DNA of 64,000 nucleotides from an uncultured Eubacteriales bacterium. GTDB taxonomy: Bacteria > Bacillota > Clostridia > Christensenellales > Aristaeellaceae. A model generated the notes under the pieces. That model saw nothing but the letters and a program-made list of their open reading frames with translations. It made no database searches and was not told the DNA's origin. The stretch spans positions 62,001-126,000 of the forward strand of contig CACWXP010000004.1 of the NCBI GenBank assembly GCA_902764875.1, in the 5' to 3' direction. A program made the translations under genes and the position numbers. Shown here in pieces: positions 27,685 to 37,542 of the stretch (position 1 is the first letter of the stretch; every line of letters starts with the position of its first letter).

Positions 27685-29115
27685 ATGATCCGTAAATCCA
27701 GAGATTCGAAAAGCACCGTCAGCAAGCAGGAACTCTTTGCGTCCACGCCTGTCCCGAAAGCGCTGATGACCATGGCCGTCCCCACGATCATCAGCCAGCT
27801 GATCAACCTAATCTATAACATGGTGGATGCTTTCTTTATCGGCCGCACAGGCAACTCTTACATGATGGCCGCCACCTCCCTGACGCTGACCCTTGTGATG
27901 ATGATCGCCGCGCTTTCCAATCTGTTCGGCATCGGCGGCGGCAGTCTGTTCGCCCGGCTGATGGGCGTCCGGAAACCGGAGGAAGCCCGGAAAGTCAGCG
28001 CCTTCAGCATTTACGGCGCCGTCTGCATCGGCACCGTCTATTCCCTGCTGGTCGGTGTTTTTCTGGATCCGCTGCTGCGCTTTCTGGGCGCTTCCGACGC
28101 AACCATCGGCTATGCCCGCAGCTATGCGCTGATCGTCATTGTCATCGGCAGCATTCCCGCCATCCTGTCCCAGGTGCTGGCCCATCTTCTCCGGAACGCC
28201 GGCTTCTCCGGGCAGGCCAGCGCCGGCCTCAGCGGAGGCGGCATCCTGAATGTGCTGCTGGATCCCCTCTTCATGTTTGTGCTGCTACCCAAGGGACAAG
28301 AAGTTACGGGAGCCGCCATTGCCACCGCGCTCTCCAACACCTGCGCATGCGCATATCTTTTGTTCGCATACCGCAGGGCTTCCAAAAACGCTCCGCTCAG
28401 CATCAGCCCGAGGAGCGCGCTATCGACAGAAAAGAACAATATCCGGGCGCTGTTCAGCGTCGGCGTTCCTTCCGCTGTGCTCACCGGCCTTTTCGATGTG
28501 GCAAACGTCTGCGTCAACATCCTTGCGGCCGGCCACAGTGATCTGGTACTGGCCGGCATGGGTATTGTCATGAAGGTTGAACGAATTCCGAACGCCGTGA
28601 ACCTCGGAATCTGTCAGGGGATGCTGCCCATTGTTGCCTTCAACTATGCTTCCGGCAATCATGAGCGGATGCAGGAAGTGATCCGGACAGCCCGGAAAGT
28701 CGGTTTGCTGGTTTCCGCCTGCTGTATCGTTTTCTTTGAGATCTTTGCGGATCCGTCATGCCGCCTGTTCCTGAGCGCTACCGCCGGCGACACGGAAACC
28801 GCCCTGATCACCATCGGATACGCGACCCTGTTCCTCCGAATCCGGTGTATCGCTTCTCCGATGCAGTTTATCAATTATCATACGTCCTTCTGCATGCAGG
28901 CGATGGGCGAAGGAAAGAAGACGCTTCTCCATGCCTTTGTCCGGGAGCTTGTGTTCTATATTCCATTTATGTTCCTTCTCGACAGACTCTTCGGAGAAAC
29001 CGGCCTGGCAGCCGCGCTGCCCGTCGGCGAAACCTGCGGCGCCGTCTTTGCGCTCTTCCTTCTTCACAAGGCAATTCAGGAAGCCCGCGCCCGCAAAGCC
29101 GCCAAAACCGTATAA
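27685..29115 (+). CDS. MATE-family multidrug/Na+ antiporter
   Basis: 476 residues with 12 membrane helices in two similar halves. Family motifs: PKALMTMAVPTIISQLINLI with YNMVDAFFIGRTG in helix 1-2, and GIGGGSLFARLMGVRKPEEA. The length and both halves are complete. It exports cationic or organic compounds in exchange for Na+ or H+; the substrate is unknown. No regulator gene adjoins, though a tandem repeat precedes its promoter. The ribosome site before 27685 is weak (AGGGACCG). Confidence 0.92.
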   Translation: MIRKSRDSKSTVSKQELFASTPVPKALMTMAVPTIISQLINLIYNMVDAFFIGRTGNSYMMAATSLTLTLVMMIAALSNLFGIGGGSLFARLMGVRKPEEARKVSAFSIYGAVCIGTVYSLLVGVFLDPLLRFLGASDATIGYARSYALIVIVIGSIPAILSQVLAHLLRNAGFSGQASAGLSGGGILNVLLDPLFMFVLLPKGQEVTGAAIATALSNTCACAYLLFAYRRASKNAPLSISPRSALSTEKNNIRALFSVGVPSAVLTGLFDVANVCVNILAAGHSDLVLAGMGIVMKVERIPNAVNLGICQGMLPIVAFNYASGNHERMQEVIRTARKVGLLVSACCIVFFEIFADPSCRLFLSATAGDTETALITIGYATLFLRIRCIASPMQFINYHTSFCMQAMGEGKKTLLHAFVRELVFYIPFMFLLDRLFGETGLAAALPVGETCGAVFALFLLHKAIQEARARKAAKTV

Positions 29116-29133
29116 ACCGGCAAAACGGTATCA

Positions 29134-29829
29134 TCAGAAAAACGCAGGCTGCACGAACTGTACGCCTTCCTCCAGCAGCCGGTCGATCATCAGCTGCCAG
29201 TACTTCGGAACCATTTCTTCCGTTTCATCATGGGCATGCATCAGAATGATATGATTTGAACCGTCTTTCAGCATCGGCCCTCCGCTCTGAGGCGCCGGAT
29301 CATATACCCTTTTCCAGACGTCTTCCATGGTAAAGCCACTGTCCGGCCTGATTCTGTATTCCGCGAAATCAAAAGTCCAAAAGGTGTCGATGTCCCGGTC
29401 CAGTTCCTGTTCCTTCCACCAAGGGAAGGCAATCTGCGTATCCTTCACTTTGTTAAAACGGTTTTCTTTCAGGAACTTCTGTAAAGCAGATTTATTCTCC
29501 CCGCCTTTATCCCCATACGGGAAGCGGAACGGACGAAAGAGGCGTTCAACCCCTGCCTCCCGGTAGACTCTGTCCAGCAATTCCTCGCATTTTTCAATCT
29601 CCCGGCGCCCTTCCTCAAAGGAAATTTTCGAGAAACCGGGATGAGCGTAGCTGTGATTTCCGAGAATCATGCCGTGCTGCAATGCGTAGACGCCGTTTTC
29701 CGGAAGACGTTCAAGTCTCTTCCCATAGGCAAACAGAATCGCCTGAATGCCCCGGCTCTCCAGATAATCCACGATCGGTCGTGTGTTTTTTGACGGTACG
29801 TCGTCAATGGTCAATACCGCGCTGATCAT
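29134..29829 (-). CDS. NodB-type polysaccharide deacetylase
   Basis: 231 residues from the ATG behind AGGAGG. NodB fold motifs: SAVLTIDDVPSKNT (motif 1; TFDDGP in the family, so the second Asp is kept), GNHSYAHPGFSKIS (motif 2 with the two metal histidines), RPFRFPYG (motif 3) and a final HIILMHAHDE (motif 5). No signal peptide, so a cytosolic deacetylase or hydrolase of amidated sugars or related C-N bonds is suggested. Confidence 0.88.
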   Translation of the reverse strand: MISAVLTIDDVPSKNTRPIVDYLESRGIQAILFAYGKRLERLPENGVYALQHGMILGNHSYAHPGFSKISFEEGRREIEKCEELLDRVYREAGVERLFRPFRFPYGDKGGENKSALQKFLKENRFNKVKDTQIAFPWWKEQELDRDIDTFWTFDFAEYRIRPDSGFTMEDVWKRVYDPAPQSGGPMLKDGSNHIILMHAHDETEEMVPKYWQLMIDRLLEEGVQFVQPAFF

Positions 29830-29874
29830 AAGTTTCCTCCTGTAAACAGGTCTGAATCCGATCAAGGATTTATT

Positions 29875-30198
29875 CTATTTCCGAATGAATTTCTCATCGG
29901 TTCCGACGTCCTCGCTCACAAAGCGTTCCACGGTCATATGAAGGTCGTATTTTTCGCGCAGTACCGCCAACTGTGCCATCATGGGCGAGGCATGATGTGC
30001 GTCGATGGCGGCCTGATCTTTCCAGCTGTCGGTCAGCAGAACGGTTTCCGGATCGTCCAGCGGCTGAAAATACTGATAGCGCAGATTGCCCGGTTCTTTC
30101 CGGATGCTGTGCGCAATCCCCGAGGCCTCCATTTCTTCCGCAAAAGCCCGGGCGTTTCCGTTTGAACCCCGATAATAAAGATTCACCATAATCATCAT
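29875..30198 (-). CDS. Antibiotic biosynthesis monooxygenase-fold (ABM/YgiN-like) protein
   Basis: 107 residues; start at the ATG after AGGAG. A dimeric ferredoxin-like alpha-beta barrel is predicted by the pattern IMVNLYYRGSNGNARAFAEE, GNLRYQYFQPLDDPETVLLT, DSWKDQAAIDAHHASPMM. Such proteins are quinol or small-molecule monooxygenases or plain ligand binders. No cofactor residues to decide. It follows the ComB gene on the same strand after 67 bases. Confidence 0.85.
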   Translation of the reverse strand: MMIMVNLYYRGSNGNARAFAEEMEASGIAHSIRKEPGNLRYQYFQPLDDPETVLLTDSWKDQAAIDAHHASPMMAQLAVLREKYDLHMTVERFVSEDVGTDEKFIRK

Positions 30199-30265
30199 TT
30201 TGACTCCTGTTCCGTTTTCCTCTTTCAGCCGTTCTTTAGGCCTGTCTTCTTCAGCGCTTCCACAA

Positions 30266-30973
30266 TCAATGCTGCCGTTCCGCAACCCCCGTTTTCTTTG
30301 CAATCAGACCGTTCTGATCCTGTTCGATTCTCAGCACGAAATCAAACCGGTTGCAATCGATGCACATCCAGAAATCTTTTTCGGGGAAAATCTCCCGTAA
30401 TGCCGGATCAAAGAAATGCTTTCCGCCTCCATGGGCAAGCGCTCTCAGTTTTCCCTCTATATCCGGCATCTCACGCCCTTCCAGCAGCGACTGCAGATAG
30501 ACCGCACACAGTTCGTCCTCTTCCGCCGGTTCAACGCCGCCTTTCCCCATGCATACCAAAGAAACCTTTTCAGGTGCCTTCTCCAGGATATACTTTGCGA
30601 TGGCCTTTGCGTTCACAAAACTGCCGGTCAGGATTTCTTCCGCACTCGTGGCGTTGATGATGCCCTGGGTGCCGGCGCTGGTGGTATGAATGATCCGTTT
30701 TCCCCGGATCTTTTCCGGCTCAATGGAGGACGGGGAGTTCCCCAGGTCGCAGCCTTCGATCCTTTTTCCCTGCCGTTCTCCGACAAGGATACAGTCTGGA
30801 TCTTTCTTCCGCCAGGCGAAGGTATCCTCAATGCTGCCAACCGGGCGGATCTCTTCAGCCCCGAGGGCATACAGCCAGCACTCCATGGAAAAAGCCCGAA
30901 ATACATCAATAATCACAGCCAGGCCTTCTGCCTGCCTTGCGCCGTCAATCAGATGATAAATCTTTATCTTCAT
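30266..30973 (-). CDS. comB: 2-phosphosulfolactate phosphatase family protein
   Basis: 235 residues matching ComB: AVIIDVFRAFSMECWLYALG at the start, LVGERQGKRIEGCDLGNSP, KRIIHTTSAGTQGI and VCMGKGG. ComB removes phosphate from phosphosulfolactate in coenzyme M synthesis in methanogens; in Clostridia, which lack that pathway, homologues may serve sulfolactate metabolism or act as general phosphatases. No other coenzyme M genes are nearby, so the cellular role is open. Confidence 0.85.
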   Translation of the reverse strand: MKIKIYHLIDGARQAEGLAVIIDVFRAFSMECWLYALGAEEIRPVGSIEDTFAWRKKDPDCILVGERQGKRIEGCDLGNSPSSIEPEKIRGKRIIHTTSAGTQGIINATSAEEILTGSFVNAKAIAKYILEKAPEKVSLVCMGKGGVEPAEEDELCAVYLQSLLEGREMPDIEGKLRALAHGGGKHFFDPALREIFPEKDFWMCIDCNRFDFVLRIEQDQNGLIAKKTGVAERQH

Positions 30974-31180
30974 CAGCTACACTCCCGTCCTCATCCGGGT
31001 CATTTTCTTCCGGTTTTTGATACCCCGGCGCTCTTCATGCAGAAAACAAACGCGGTTCGTCAGTCGCATTTATTATAGGTACCGACCGGGTGCCCGTCAA
31101 CTTCTTTTCCGCTGCAGAAGGGATTTCCGGCACTGCGCCGAAATGAGGATCATGCTGTTTTCGATTCATTTAAAACCGTT

Positions 31181-31828
31181 TCAGAAGCGGAGGAATTTTT
31201 GCACGTCTTTATCACTGCCCAGCAGAACAATATGATCATCGGCTCTGAACTGATAGGAAGGACTTGGCATGGGATCCACCTCTCCGTTTCTGCGCACAGC
31301 CAGGATGTTCAGGCGATACCGCTGACGCACACCGAGATCAATCATTGTATGACCGATCCAGGATTCCGGAATCTCCGTTTCATAGATGGCATGATCCGGC
31401 GACAGGCGGGTATAATCATATATATGGTCACCGGTATAGCGCACGGCTGCCCAGTCCGCCATCTGCTTTTCCGGATAGATAATCTCATCGGCACCGCAGG
31501 AAAGAAGGAATTCGGCATGGGTGTCCCGGGAAACACGCACCAGGACAAACGGCGCACCTTTTTTCTTCAGCAGGGCCGTGATTTCAAGAGAAGCCTGCAA
31601 ATCATGGCTCATTGTCACCACACACAGATCAAAATCCGAAACACCCAGCGCATCAATCAAAGCCGGGTCAGTTGCGTCTCCGATTTCTGCATTGGTCACA
31701 TAACCCATGGCTTCCTGTACTTTGTGTTCATCCTTATCAATGACCAGCACCTGATGATGAAGATCAGACAGTTTCTGCGCCATATGACGCCCGAAGCGTC
31801 CCAGACCGATCAACAGAACATTTTTCAT
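31181..31828 (-). CDS. TrkA/KtrA potassium uptake regulatory subunit
   Basis: 215 residues, a single RCK module as in KtrA: Rossmann motif KNVLLIGLGRFGRHMAQKL, acidic strand end VLVIDKDEHKV, EIGDATDPALIDALG, then a TrkA_C domain (residues about 135-215, HTMIDLGVRQRYRLNILAV). It gates the TrkH/KtrB channel encoded on the opposite strand at 34732. GGGAGG precedes the ATG. The divergent gap 31829-32046 carries a plus-strand TATAAT (32003-32008) with a weak -35. Confidence 0.9.
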   Translation of the reverse strand: MKNVLLIGLGRFGRHMAQKLSDLHHQVLVIDKDEHKVQEAMGYVTNAEIGDATDPALIDALGVSDFDLCVVTMSHDLQASLEITALLKKKGAPFVLVRVSRDTHAEFLLSCGADEIIYPEKQMADWAAVRYTGDHIYDYTRLSPDHAIYETEIPESWIGHTMIDLGVRQRYRLNILAVRRNGEVDPMPSPSYQFRADDHIVLLGSDKDVQKFLRF

Positions 31829-32046
31829 GGCAGCCTCCCATAACGTCTGAATTTGGAGCATCCTTACTTTACCATGCCCTTTGTCAACATGGGATTAAGC
31901 ATTTCTCCGCCGCGTTAAGGATGCGTTAACTCGGCACATTTTTCTTTATACCGTTTTAATGTCAGGCATAAACCTTTGTTTTTCTCTTTACACAGAATGC
32001 GTTATAATACATACTGTCGGAATCCGGAATGAAGGAGGCGGTAACC

Positions 32047-34020
32047 ATGCCGGTTCAAAGCATTGACCGGGAGCGAATCCTGGTATGTGTTTCCGCGTCT
32101 CCAACCAGTTCCGACGTAATCCGCCGGGCCGCAAAACTGTCCGAATCACTCGGGGCAGAGTTAATTGCCCTGTATGTGGAGAATTCAGAAATACAGAACG
32201 ACGCACAGGAAAAAGCCGTCCATGAACATCTGAACATGGCACAGCGGCTGGGCGCCGTCATCACAACCATATACGGAAACGATCCCGCAACAGCCATTGC
32301 ACAGTACGCTCGGGTCAGCGGCATCACGAAAATCGTCCTGGGGAAAAGCCCCAGCAGAAAGCATGCCTTTGCAGCCAGGGAAACGCTGATGTCCCGCCTG
32401 AACGAACTGGCGCCAGATGTGGAAATCATGATTGTTCCGAACCGTCTGAAGGAGGACACGGGGCATTTCAGCATCAAAAGAATACTGCAGCGAGAGCCGT
32501 TCACCGCAGGAGACCTGCTGAAGACATCGCTGATTCTCGCGCTATGCACCGGGGTCGGTTTTCTGTTTTCCGTCATCGGACTTGCCATCACCAATGTGGT
32601 ACTGATTTATATTTTGGGGGTCATGGCCGTTGCGCTGTTTACGGCCGGATATCTCTGCAGTCTGCTTTCTTCACTGCTTTCCGTACTGATCTTCAATTTC
32701 TTTTTTACGGAACCCTATTATTCACTGCAGTCGAGTCCCGACTATTTTGCAACTTTTGCCGTCATGTTCGCGGTAGCCCTGCTTTCCAGTTCACTGACCA
32801 GCCGGATCAAAGCCCAATCCATCCAGACTGCAAACAAAGCCTATCAGACGGAAGTATTGCTTTCCACCAGTCAGCTATTGCAGAAAGCCGAGGACAAAAA
32901 AGCCATTCTGAAGGTTGTGCTTCAGCAGTTATGCAGGCTGCTGGAGCACAGCGTTCTGTATTACGACCTGGAAGACGGCATTCTTGCTGAAAAACCCGTT
33001 CTGAATGAAATCGAAGGGGATCACGGCTTTGACCAGATTGATCTTCCTGCAGAAAAGGCCGCGGCGGAATGGGTCGGCCGGAACGGTAAACACGCAGGCC
33101 ATTCCACGCGAAAGTGGCCCCAGAGCAAATGCCTGTACATGGCAATCCGCGGAGAAAACCAGGTTTGGGCCGTTGTGGGCATCCGGGCGGACAATGCGCC
33201 GTCTATAGACGAATACAGAAAAAACCTGATGATCTCCATCCTTGATGAATGCGCCCTGGCGATTGAAAAGGATCACATGACCCGGGAAAAGCAGCGAATC
33301 GAAGAGAGCGCCCGGCAGGAAGCGCTGCGGGCCAACCTGCTGCGGGCCATTTCCCATGATTTGAGAACGCCTCTGACAAGCATTTCCGGAAATGCTGCGA
33401 TTTTGCTGGAAGATCACGGAGATCTGAGCGAAGGCCGCAAAGAGGCTTTGTATGCATCCATCTACGATGATGCCATCTGGCTGAACGGGCTGGTGGAAAA
33501 CCTGCTGACCATCACGAGAACTGAAAACGGAACCATCAAACTGAATCTCCAGTCGGAAATGGTTTCAGACGCAATCGAAGAAGCGCTGCGGCATCTGGAC
33601 AGGAACGCGTCCAGGCGAAGGATTACATCAGAACTGCAGGATGATCTGCTGATGGCCCGCATGGATTCGGCGCTGATTGTCCAGGTGCTGATTAATCTTG
33701 TGAACAATGCCGTCAAATATACGCCGGAAAACGGCAGGATTATCATCGGAGCAAAACCGGAAGACAGTATGGTGATCCTCTGGGTGGAGGATGACGGTCA
33801 GGGAATCCCGGAAGGCGATGAATACAAGGTTTTCGAGATGTTCTACACGGGCGTCAAGCGCTCTCCGGACAGCCGCAGAGGCATCGGCCTGGGCCTGGCA
33901 CTTTGCCGTTCCATCGTTCAGGCTCACGGCGGAGAAATCAACGTGAAAAACATCCGACCGCATGGTGCAAGATTCTGGTTTACTTTACCGATCGCAGAGG
34001 TGACGGAATATGAACAATAA
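32047..34020 (+). CDS. kdpD: KdpD-like sensor kinase lacking the KdpD ATP-binding domain
   Basis: 657 residues from the ATG behind GGAGG. It starts directly with the universal-stress (Usp) domain (RILVCVSASPTSSDVIRRAA, about 10-130), followed by the DUF4118 four-helix membrane region (about 155-260), a GAF-like region, HisKA with AISHDLRTPLTSI (about 435) and HATPase (LINLVNNAVKYTPENG, DDGQGIP, GIGLGLAL). The N-terminal Walker-A KdpD domain of about 230 residues seen in the E. coli protein is absent. It overlaps kdpE by 11 bases and leads to a TrkH gene, not to kdpFABC, so it likely controls Trk/Ktr-type uptake. Confidence 0.9.
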   Translation: MPVQSIDRERILVCVSASPTSSDVIRRAAKLSESLGAELIALYVENSEIQNDAQEKAVHEHLNMAQRLGAVITTIYGNDPATAIAQYARVSGITKIVLGKSPSRKHAFAARETLMSRLNELAPDVEIMIVPNRLKEDTGHFSIKRILQREPFTAGDLLKTSLILALCTGVGFLFSVIGLAITNVVLIYILGVMAVALFTAGYLCSLLSSLLSVLIFNFFFTEPYYSLQSSPDYFATFAVMFAVALLSSSLTSRIKAQSIQTANKAYQTEVLLSTSQLLQKAEDKKAILKVVLQQLCRLLEHSVLYYDLEDGILAEKPVLNEIEGDHGFDQIDLPAEKAAAEWVGRNGKHAGHSTRKWPQSKCLYMAIRGENQVWAVVGIRADNAPSIDEYRKNLMISILDECALAIEKDHMTREKQRIEESARQEALRANLLRAISHDLRTPLTSISGNAAILLEDHGDLSEGRKEALYASIYDDAIWLNGLVENLLTITRTENGTIKLNLQSEMVSDAIEEALRHLDRNASRRRITSELQDDLLMARMDSALIVQVLINLVNNAVKYTPENGRIIIGAKPEDSMVILWVEDDGQGIPEGDEYKVFEMFYTGVKRSPDSRRGIGLGLALCRSIVQAHGGEINVKNIRPHGARFWFTLPIAEVTEYEQ

Positions 34021-34735
34021 ATCACTGATCCTGGTTGTGGAAGATGACGCCGCTGTTCGCAACCTGATGGCTGTAACGCTGGAAACCCGCGGCTATCGCT
34101 ATCACCTTGCGCAGAACGGTACGGAAGCGCTGATTGAAGCAACGACCCATCACCCGGATGTGATGCTGCTGGATCTGGGACTGCCCGACATGGACGGCGT
34201 GGAGATCATCCGCAAGGTCAGAAGCTGGACCGGCATGCCCATAATCGTGATTTCCGCCCGCACGGAGGACACCGATAAGGTTGAGGCACTGGACGCAGGG
34301 GCGGATGACTATTTAACCAAGCCGTTTTCCGTGGATGAGATGCTGGCCCGCCTTCGTGTGGCGCTGCGCAGAATCAATTCCGATCAGCAGTCAGCGGTTC
34401 GGGAAAACGTCGTTTATGATAACGGCAGCCTGCATATCGACTATGCCGCGGGCTGCGCATATATCGGCGAAAACGAAATCCATCTGACGCCCATTGAATA
34501 TAAACTCCTGTGCCTGCTGGCGAAGAACACCGGCAAAGTATTGACCCATAACTATATTCTGAAAGAAGTATGGGGAAGTTATTCCGCATCGGAGGTTGGT
34601 TCCCTGCGGGTGTTCATGGCAATGCTCAGAAAGAAACTGCAGTCCGGCGAAGGCGCACAGCCTTATATCCAGACGCATATCGGGATCGGTTACCGTATGC
34701 TCAGGCAGGAAAAAAGCCCGGAGGAAACGATATGA
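34010..34735 (+). CDS. kdpE: KdpE-like OmpR-family response regulator
   Basis: 241 residues: receiver (LILVVEDDAAVRNLMAVTLE, phosphoacceptor in VMLLDLGLPDMDGVE, TKPF) and a winged-helix DNA-binding domain (HLTPIEYKLLCLLAKNTGKV … HIGIGYRM). Translationally coupled on both sides: it overlaps the kinase by 11 bases and the TrkH start by the ATGA overlap at 34732-34735. Likely activates this operon and perhaps the divergent trkA. Confidence 0.93.
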   Translation: MNNKSLILVVEDDAAVRNLMAVTLETRGYRYHLAQNGTEALIEATTHHPDVMLLDLGLPDMDGVEIIRKVRSWTGMPIIVISARTEDTDKVEALDAGADDYLTKPFSVDEMLARLRVALRRINSDQQSAVRENVVYDNGSLHIDYAAGCAYIGENEIHLTPIEYKLLCLLAKNTGKVLTHNYILKEVWGSYSASEVGSLRVFMAMLRKKLQSGEGAQPYIQTHIGIGYRMLRQEKSPEETI

Positions 34736-36099
34736 TTTCCCCGGCAAAACAAAACGGAAAAGCAAACTTTCAGCATGCCGAGAGCATTCTCACGGGCGGC
34801 TTTCTGGCCGTCATCCTGCTGGGGACTGTTTTACTGGCGCTGCCCATATCATCCGCCTCAGGCCGGAGTATCGGTTTATTTAAGAGCCTGTTTACTTCCA
34901 CATCGGCCGTCTGCGTGACCGGCCTGGTTGCGGTGGATACGGGAACGACCTTTTCATGGGCCGGCCAGATCATTCTGTTGATGCTGATTCAGGTCGGCGG
35001 ACTGGGTTTTATGGTTTTTGCCACCATGCTGATGGTGATGCTCGGCCGAAAGATCTCCCTCAAAGGGCGAATGCTGATCCGTGAATCCATGAACACTGCA
35101 TCCTTATCGGATCTCGGAAGCCTGACAAAACTGTACCTGCTGCTTTCCGTTGCCATTGAACTGATCGGCGCCGTTCTGCTGTCTCTCCGGTTTGTTCCTT
35201 TGTTTGGCTGGAAACACGGAATCTGGATGGCCCTGTTTCATTCTGTCAGTGCATTTTGCAATGCCGGTTTTGATCTTTTCGGCAGCTATGCCAGTCTGAC
35301 CGCTTTTTCGGGAGATCCGCTGGTTCTGCTGACCGTTGCGGCGCTGGTCATCCTCGGAGGCCTCGGTTTCTCCGTCATTCTTGAGGCATTCAGAAACCGG
35401 CAGGGATTCCGGAATCTTTCCCTTCATACGCGCATCGTGCTGATGACCACCCTTGGACTGCTGCTTGCAGGAACCCTGTTTTTCTGGCTTGCTGAACGAA
35501 CCCACACAGAGACCCTCGCCGGCCGCGGTGAAGGGGATAAAATATTAAATGCTTTCTTTCAGTCCGTTACCCTGCGCACAGCCGGTTTCAACTCTTTCGA
35601 TCTGTCCGGGCTCCGGGACGGTTCCAAACTGTTCAGCAGTCTTCTGATGATGATCGGCGCCTCCCCCGCTTCCACGGGCGGCGGCATCAAAACCACCACC
35701 ATTGCAACGCTGACACTGCTGATGCTGAGTGTCATCCGCGGGGAGAGTGAGGTCAACGTCGCACGGCGCAGGCTGTCTGACGATATCGTACGGCGGGCCC
35801 TGGCTGTCACCGGGCTGTTCATGATCGTTCTCCTTACGGGCACCCTGATGATTTCGTTCATTGAAGGAGAGCGGTTCCCGCTGGAAGACGTCCTTTTTGA
35901 AGCGTCCAGCGCAATGGGCACTGTCGGCGTATCTGCCATCGGAACGCCAAATCTTTCCGCCGCGAGTCAGGCTGTTCTGCTGCCGATGATGTTTCTGGGA
36001 CGTGTCGGTCCGCTGACGCTTGCGGTTGCGATGGCCAAACGGCAGGGTAACATCAAATCTTCAGCCAGATATCCGGAAGAAAGGATCATGATCGGATAA
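34732..36099 (+). CDS. TrkH/KtrB potassium channel subunit
   Basis: 455 residues with about eight to ten membrane helices forming four M1-P-M2 repeats. Selectivity-filter glycines lie in SAVCVTGL, VSAFCNAGF, LRTAGFNSF and SAMGTVGVSA. ATG overlaps the kdpE stop by four bases behind GGAGG. Forms the K+ uptake system with the TrkA protein encoded divergently. The kinase-regulator-channel order without any ATP-driven Kdp pump is unusual compared with the E. coli paradigm. Confidence 0.93.
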   Translation: MISPAKQNGKANFQHAESILTGGFLAVILLGTVLLALPISSASGRSIGLFKSLFTSTSAVCVTGLVAVDTGTTFSWAGQIILLMLIQVGGLGFMVFATMLMVMLGRKISLKGRMLIRESMNTASLSDLGSLTKLYLLLSVAIELIGAVLLSLRFVPLFGWKHGIWMALFHSVSAFCNAGFDLFGSYASLTAFSGDPLVLLTVAALVILGGLGFSVILEAFRNRQGFRNLSLHTRIVLMTTLGLLLAGTLFFWLAERTHTETLAGRGEGDKILNAFFQSVTLRTAGFNSFDLSGLRDGSKLFSSLLMMIGASPASTGGGIKTTTIATLTLLMLSVIRGESEVNVARRRLSDDIVRRALAVTGLFMIVLLTGTLMISFIEGERFPLEDVLFEASSAMGTVGVSAIGTPNLSAASQAVLLPMMFLGRVGPLTLAVAMAKRQGNIKSSARYPEERIMIG

Positions 36100-36108
36100 A
36101 CGCCCCGG

Positions 36109-37515
36109 TTATTCGGAAAGGCGGCGCTCAAACCTGTCTTTCCGGATGTCTGCGGGAATGACCGTCGGGTATTCTCCGGTGAAGCACGCATGGCAGTACA
36201 CATCATTCCCGGCCAGCGCGTACAGTTTTTCGGCCGGAAGGTATCCAAGAGAATTCGCGCCGATCATCTCCGCAATTTCATCCACCGAATGATGGCAGGC
36301 AATCAGGTGCTCCTGCGAATCAATATCGGTTCCGTAATAGCAGGGATGGAGAAACGGCGGGGACGAAATGCGCATATGGATTTCCCTGGCTCCCGCTTCC
36401 CGCAGGAGTTTTACAATCCGGCCGCTGGTCGTTCCGCGGACGATGGAATCATCGATCAGTACAATACGTTTTCCGGATACGACGTCTTCGATCGCGGAAA
36501 GTTTAATCTTTACCTGATCCAGCCGATGATCCGGCGCAATGAACGTCCTGCCGATATATTTGTTTTTGATCAGACCGATTCCGTAGGGTATGCCGGAAGC
36601 CCGGCTGAATCCCAGCGCAGCATCCAGTCCGGAATCGGGCACGCCGATCACGATATCCGCCTCCGCCGGGTGCGCCTCCGCCAGGCATTCACCGGCACGG
36701 AGGCGGGCCGTATGAACGGAGATTCCGTCCAAGACCGAATCCGGCCTGGCGAAATAGATGTATTCAAAGATGCAATGACGCGGTTTTGTTTTTCCGCAGT
36801 GTTCCCGCCGGGACTGAACGCCGTTTTTGCTGAAGATCAGGATTTCGCCCGGTTCCACATCCCGGATCATCTTCGCTCCCACCGCATGCAGGGCGCAGCT
36901 TTCCGAAGCGACGATCCAGGTTCCGTCCGTCGTCTGTCCATAACACAGCGGGCGAAATCCGTGCGGATCCCGTGCGCAGATCAGTTTCTGCGGCGACATC
37001 AACACAAGGGAGTAAGCGCCCTCCAGCTTTTTCATGGCACGGCTCAGCGCTTCCTCGATGGAAGGCGCTTTCAGTCTCTCCTGGGTCACAATATATGCAA
37101 TGGTTTCCGTATCGCTGGAGGTATGGAAGATCGCGCCGTTCATTTCCAGCGCGGACCGCAGCTCCGCCGCGTTGGAAAGATTGCCGTTATGGGCCAGGGC
37201 CATATGGCCTTTCTGGTGATTCACTTCAATGGGCTGACAGTTGTTCCGGTTCGTGCCGCCGGTGGTGCCGTACCGGGTATGCCCGACGGCCATGGTTCCC
37301 TTCGGAAAAGAATGCAGAATGCTGCTGTCAAACACCTCTCCGACGAGACCGATATCCTTGTGGGAAACAAAAACCCCGTCGTCGTTCACCACAATGCCGC
37401 AGCTTTCCTGTCCCCGATGCTGCAGGGAGTAAAGTCCGAAGTACACCAGACCGGCCACATCCTCCGGCTGTTTTGCCATCACCCCGAATACGCCGCATTC
37501 CTCATGAATTCCCAT
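36109..37515 (-). CDS. purF: Amidophosphoribosyltransferase (Fe-S type)
   Basis: 468 residues; first step of purine synthesis, PRPP plus glutamine to phosphoribosylamine. The ATG at 37515 gives a short propeptide before the catalytic cysteine (MGIHEECGVFGV). Glutaminase domain with GHTRYGTTGG; phosphoribosyltransferase with the PRPP loop VLIDDSIVRGTTSG; C-terminal YCHACFTGEYP supplies two of the cysteines that ligate a 4Fe-4S cluster, as in the B. subtilis enzyme. Its start has only a distant GGAAGG site. It converges on trkH with a nine-base gap. The leader hairpin is described separately. Confidence 0.93.
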   Translation of the reverse strand: MGIHEECGVFGVMAKQPEDVAGLVYFGLYSLQHRGQESCGIVVNDDGVFVSHKDIGLVGEVFDSSILHSFPKGTMAVGHTRYGTTGGTNRNNCQPIEVNHQKGHMALAHNGNLSNAAELRSALEMNGAIFHTSSDTETIAYIVTQERLKAPSIEEALSRAMKKLEGAYSLVLMSPQKLICARDPHGFRPLCYGQTTDGTWIVASESCALHAVGAKMIRDVEPGEILIFSKNGVQSRREHCGKTKPRHCIFEYIYFARPDSVLDGISVHTARLRAGECLAEAHPAEADIVIGVPDSGLDAALGFSRASGIPYGIGLIKNKYIGRTFIAPDHRLDQVKIKLSAIEDVVSGKRIVLIDDSIVRGTTSGRIVKLLREAGAREIHMRISSPPFLHPCYYGTDIDSQEHLIACHHSVDEIAEMIGANSLGYLPAEKLYALAGNDVYCHACFTGEYPTVIPADIRKDRFERRLSE

Positions 37516-37542
37516 ACCGCCGGTCCCATCCTTCCGCCAAAA

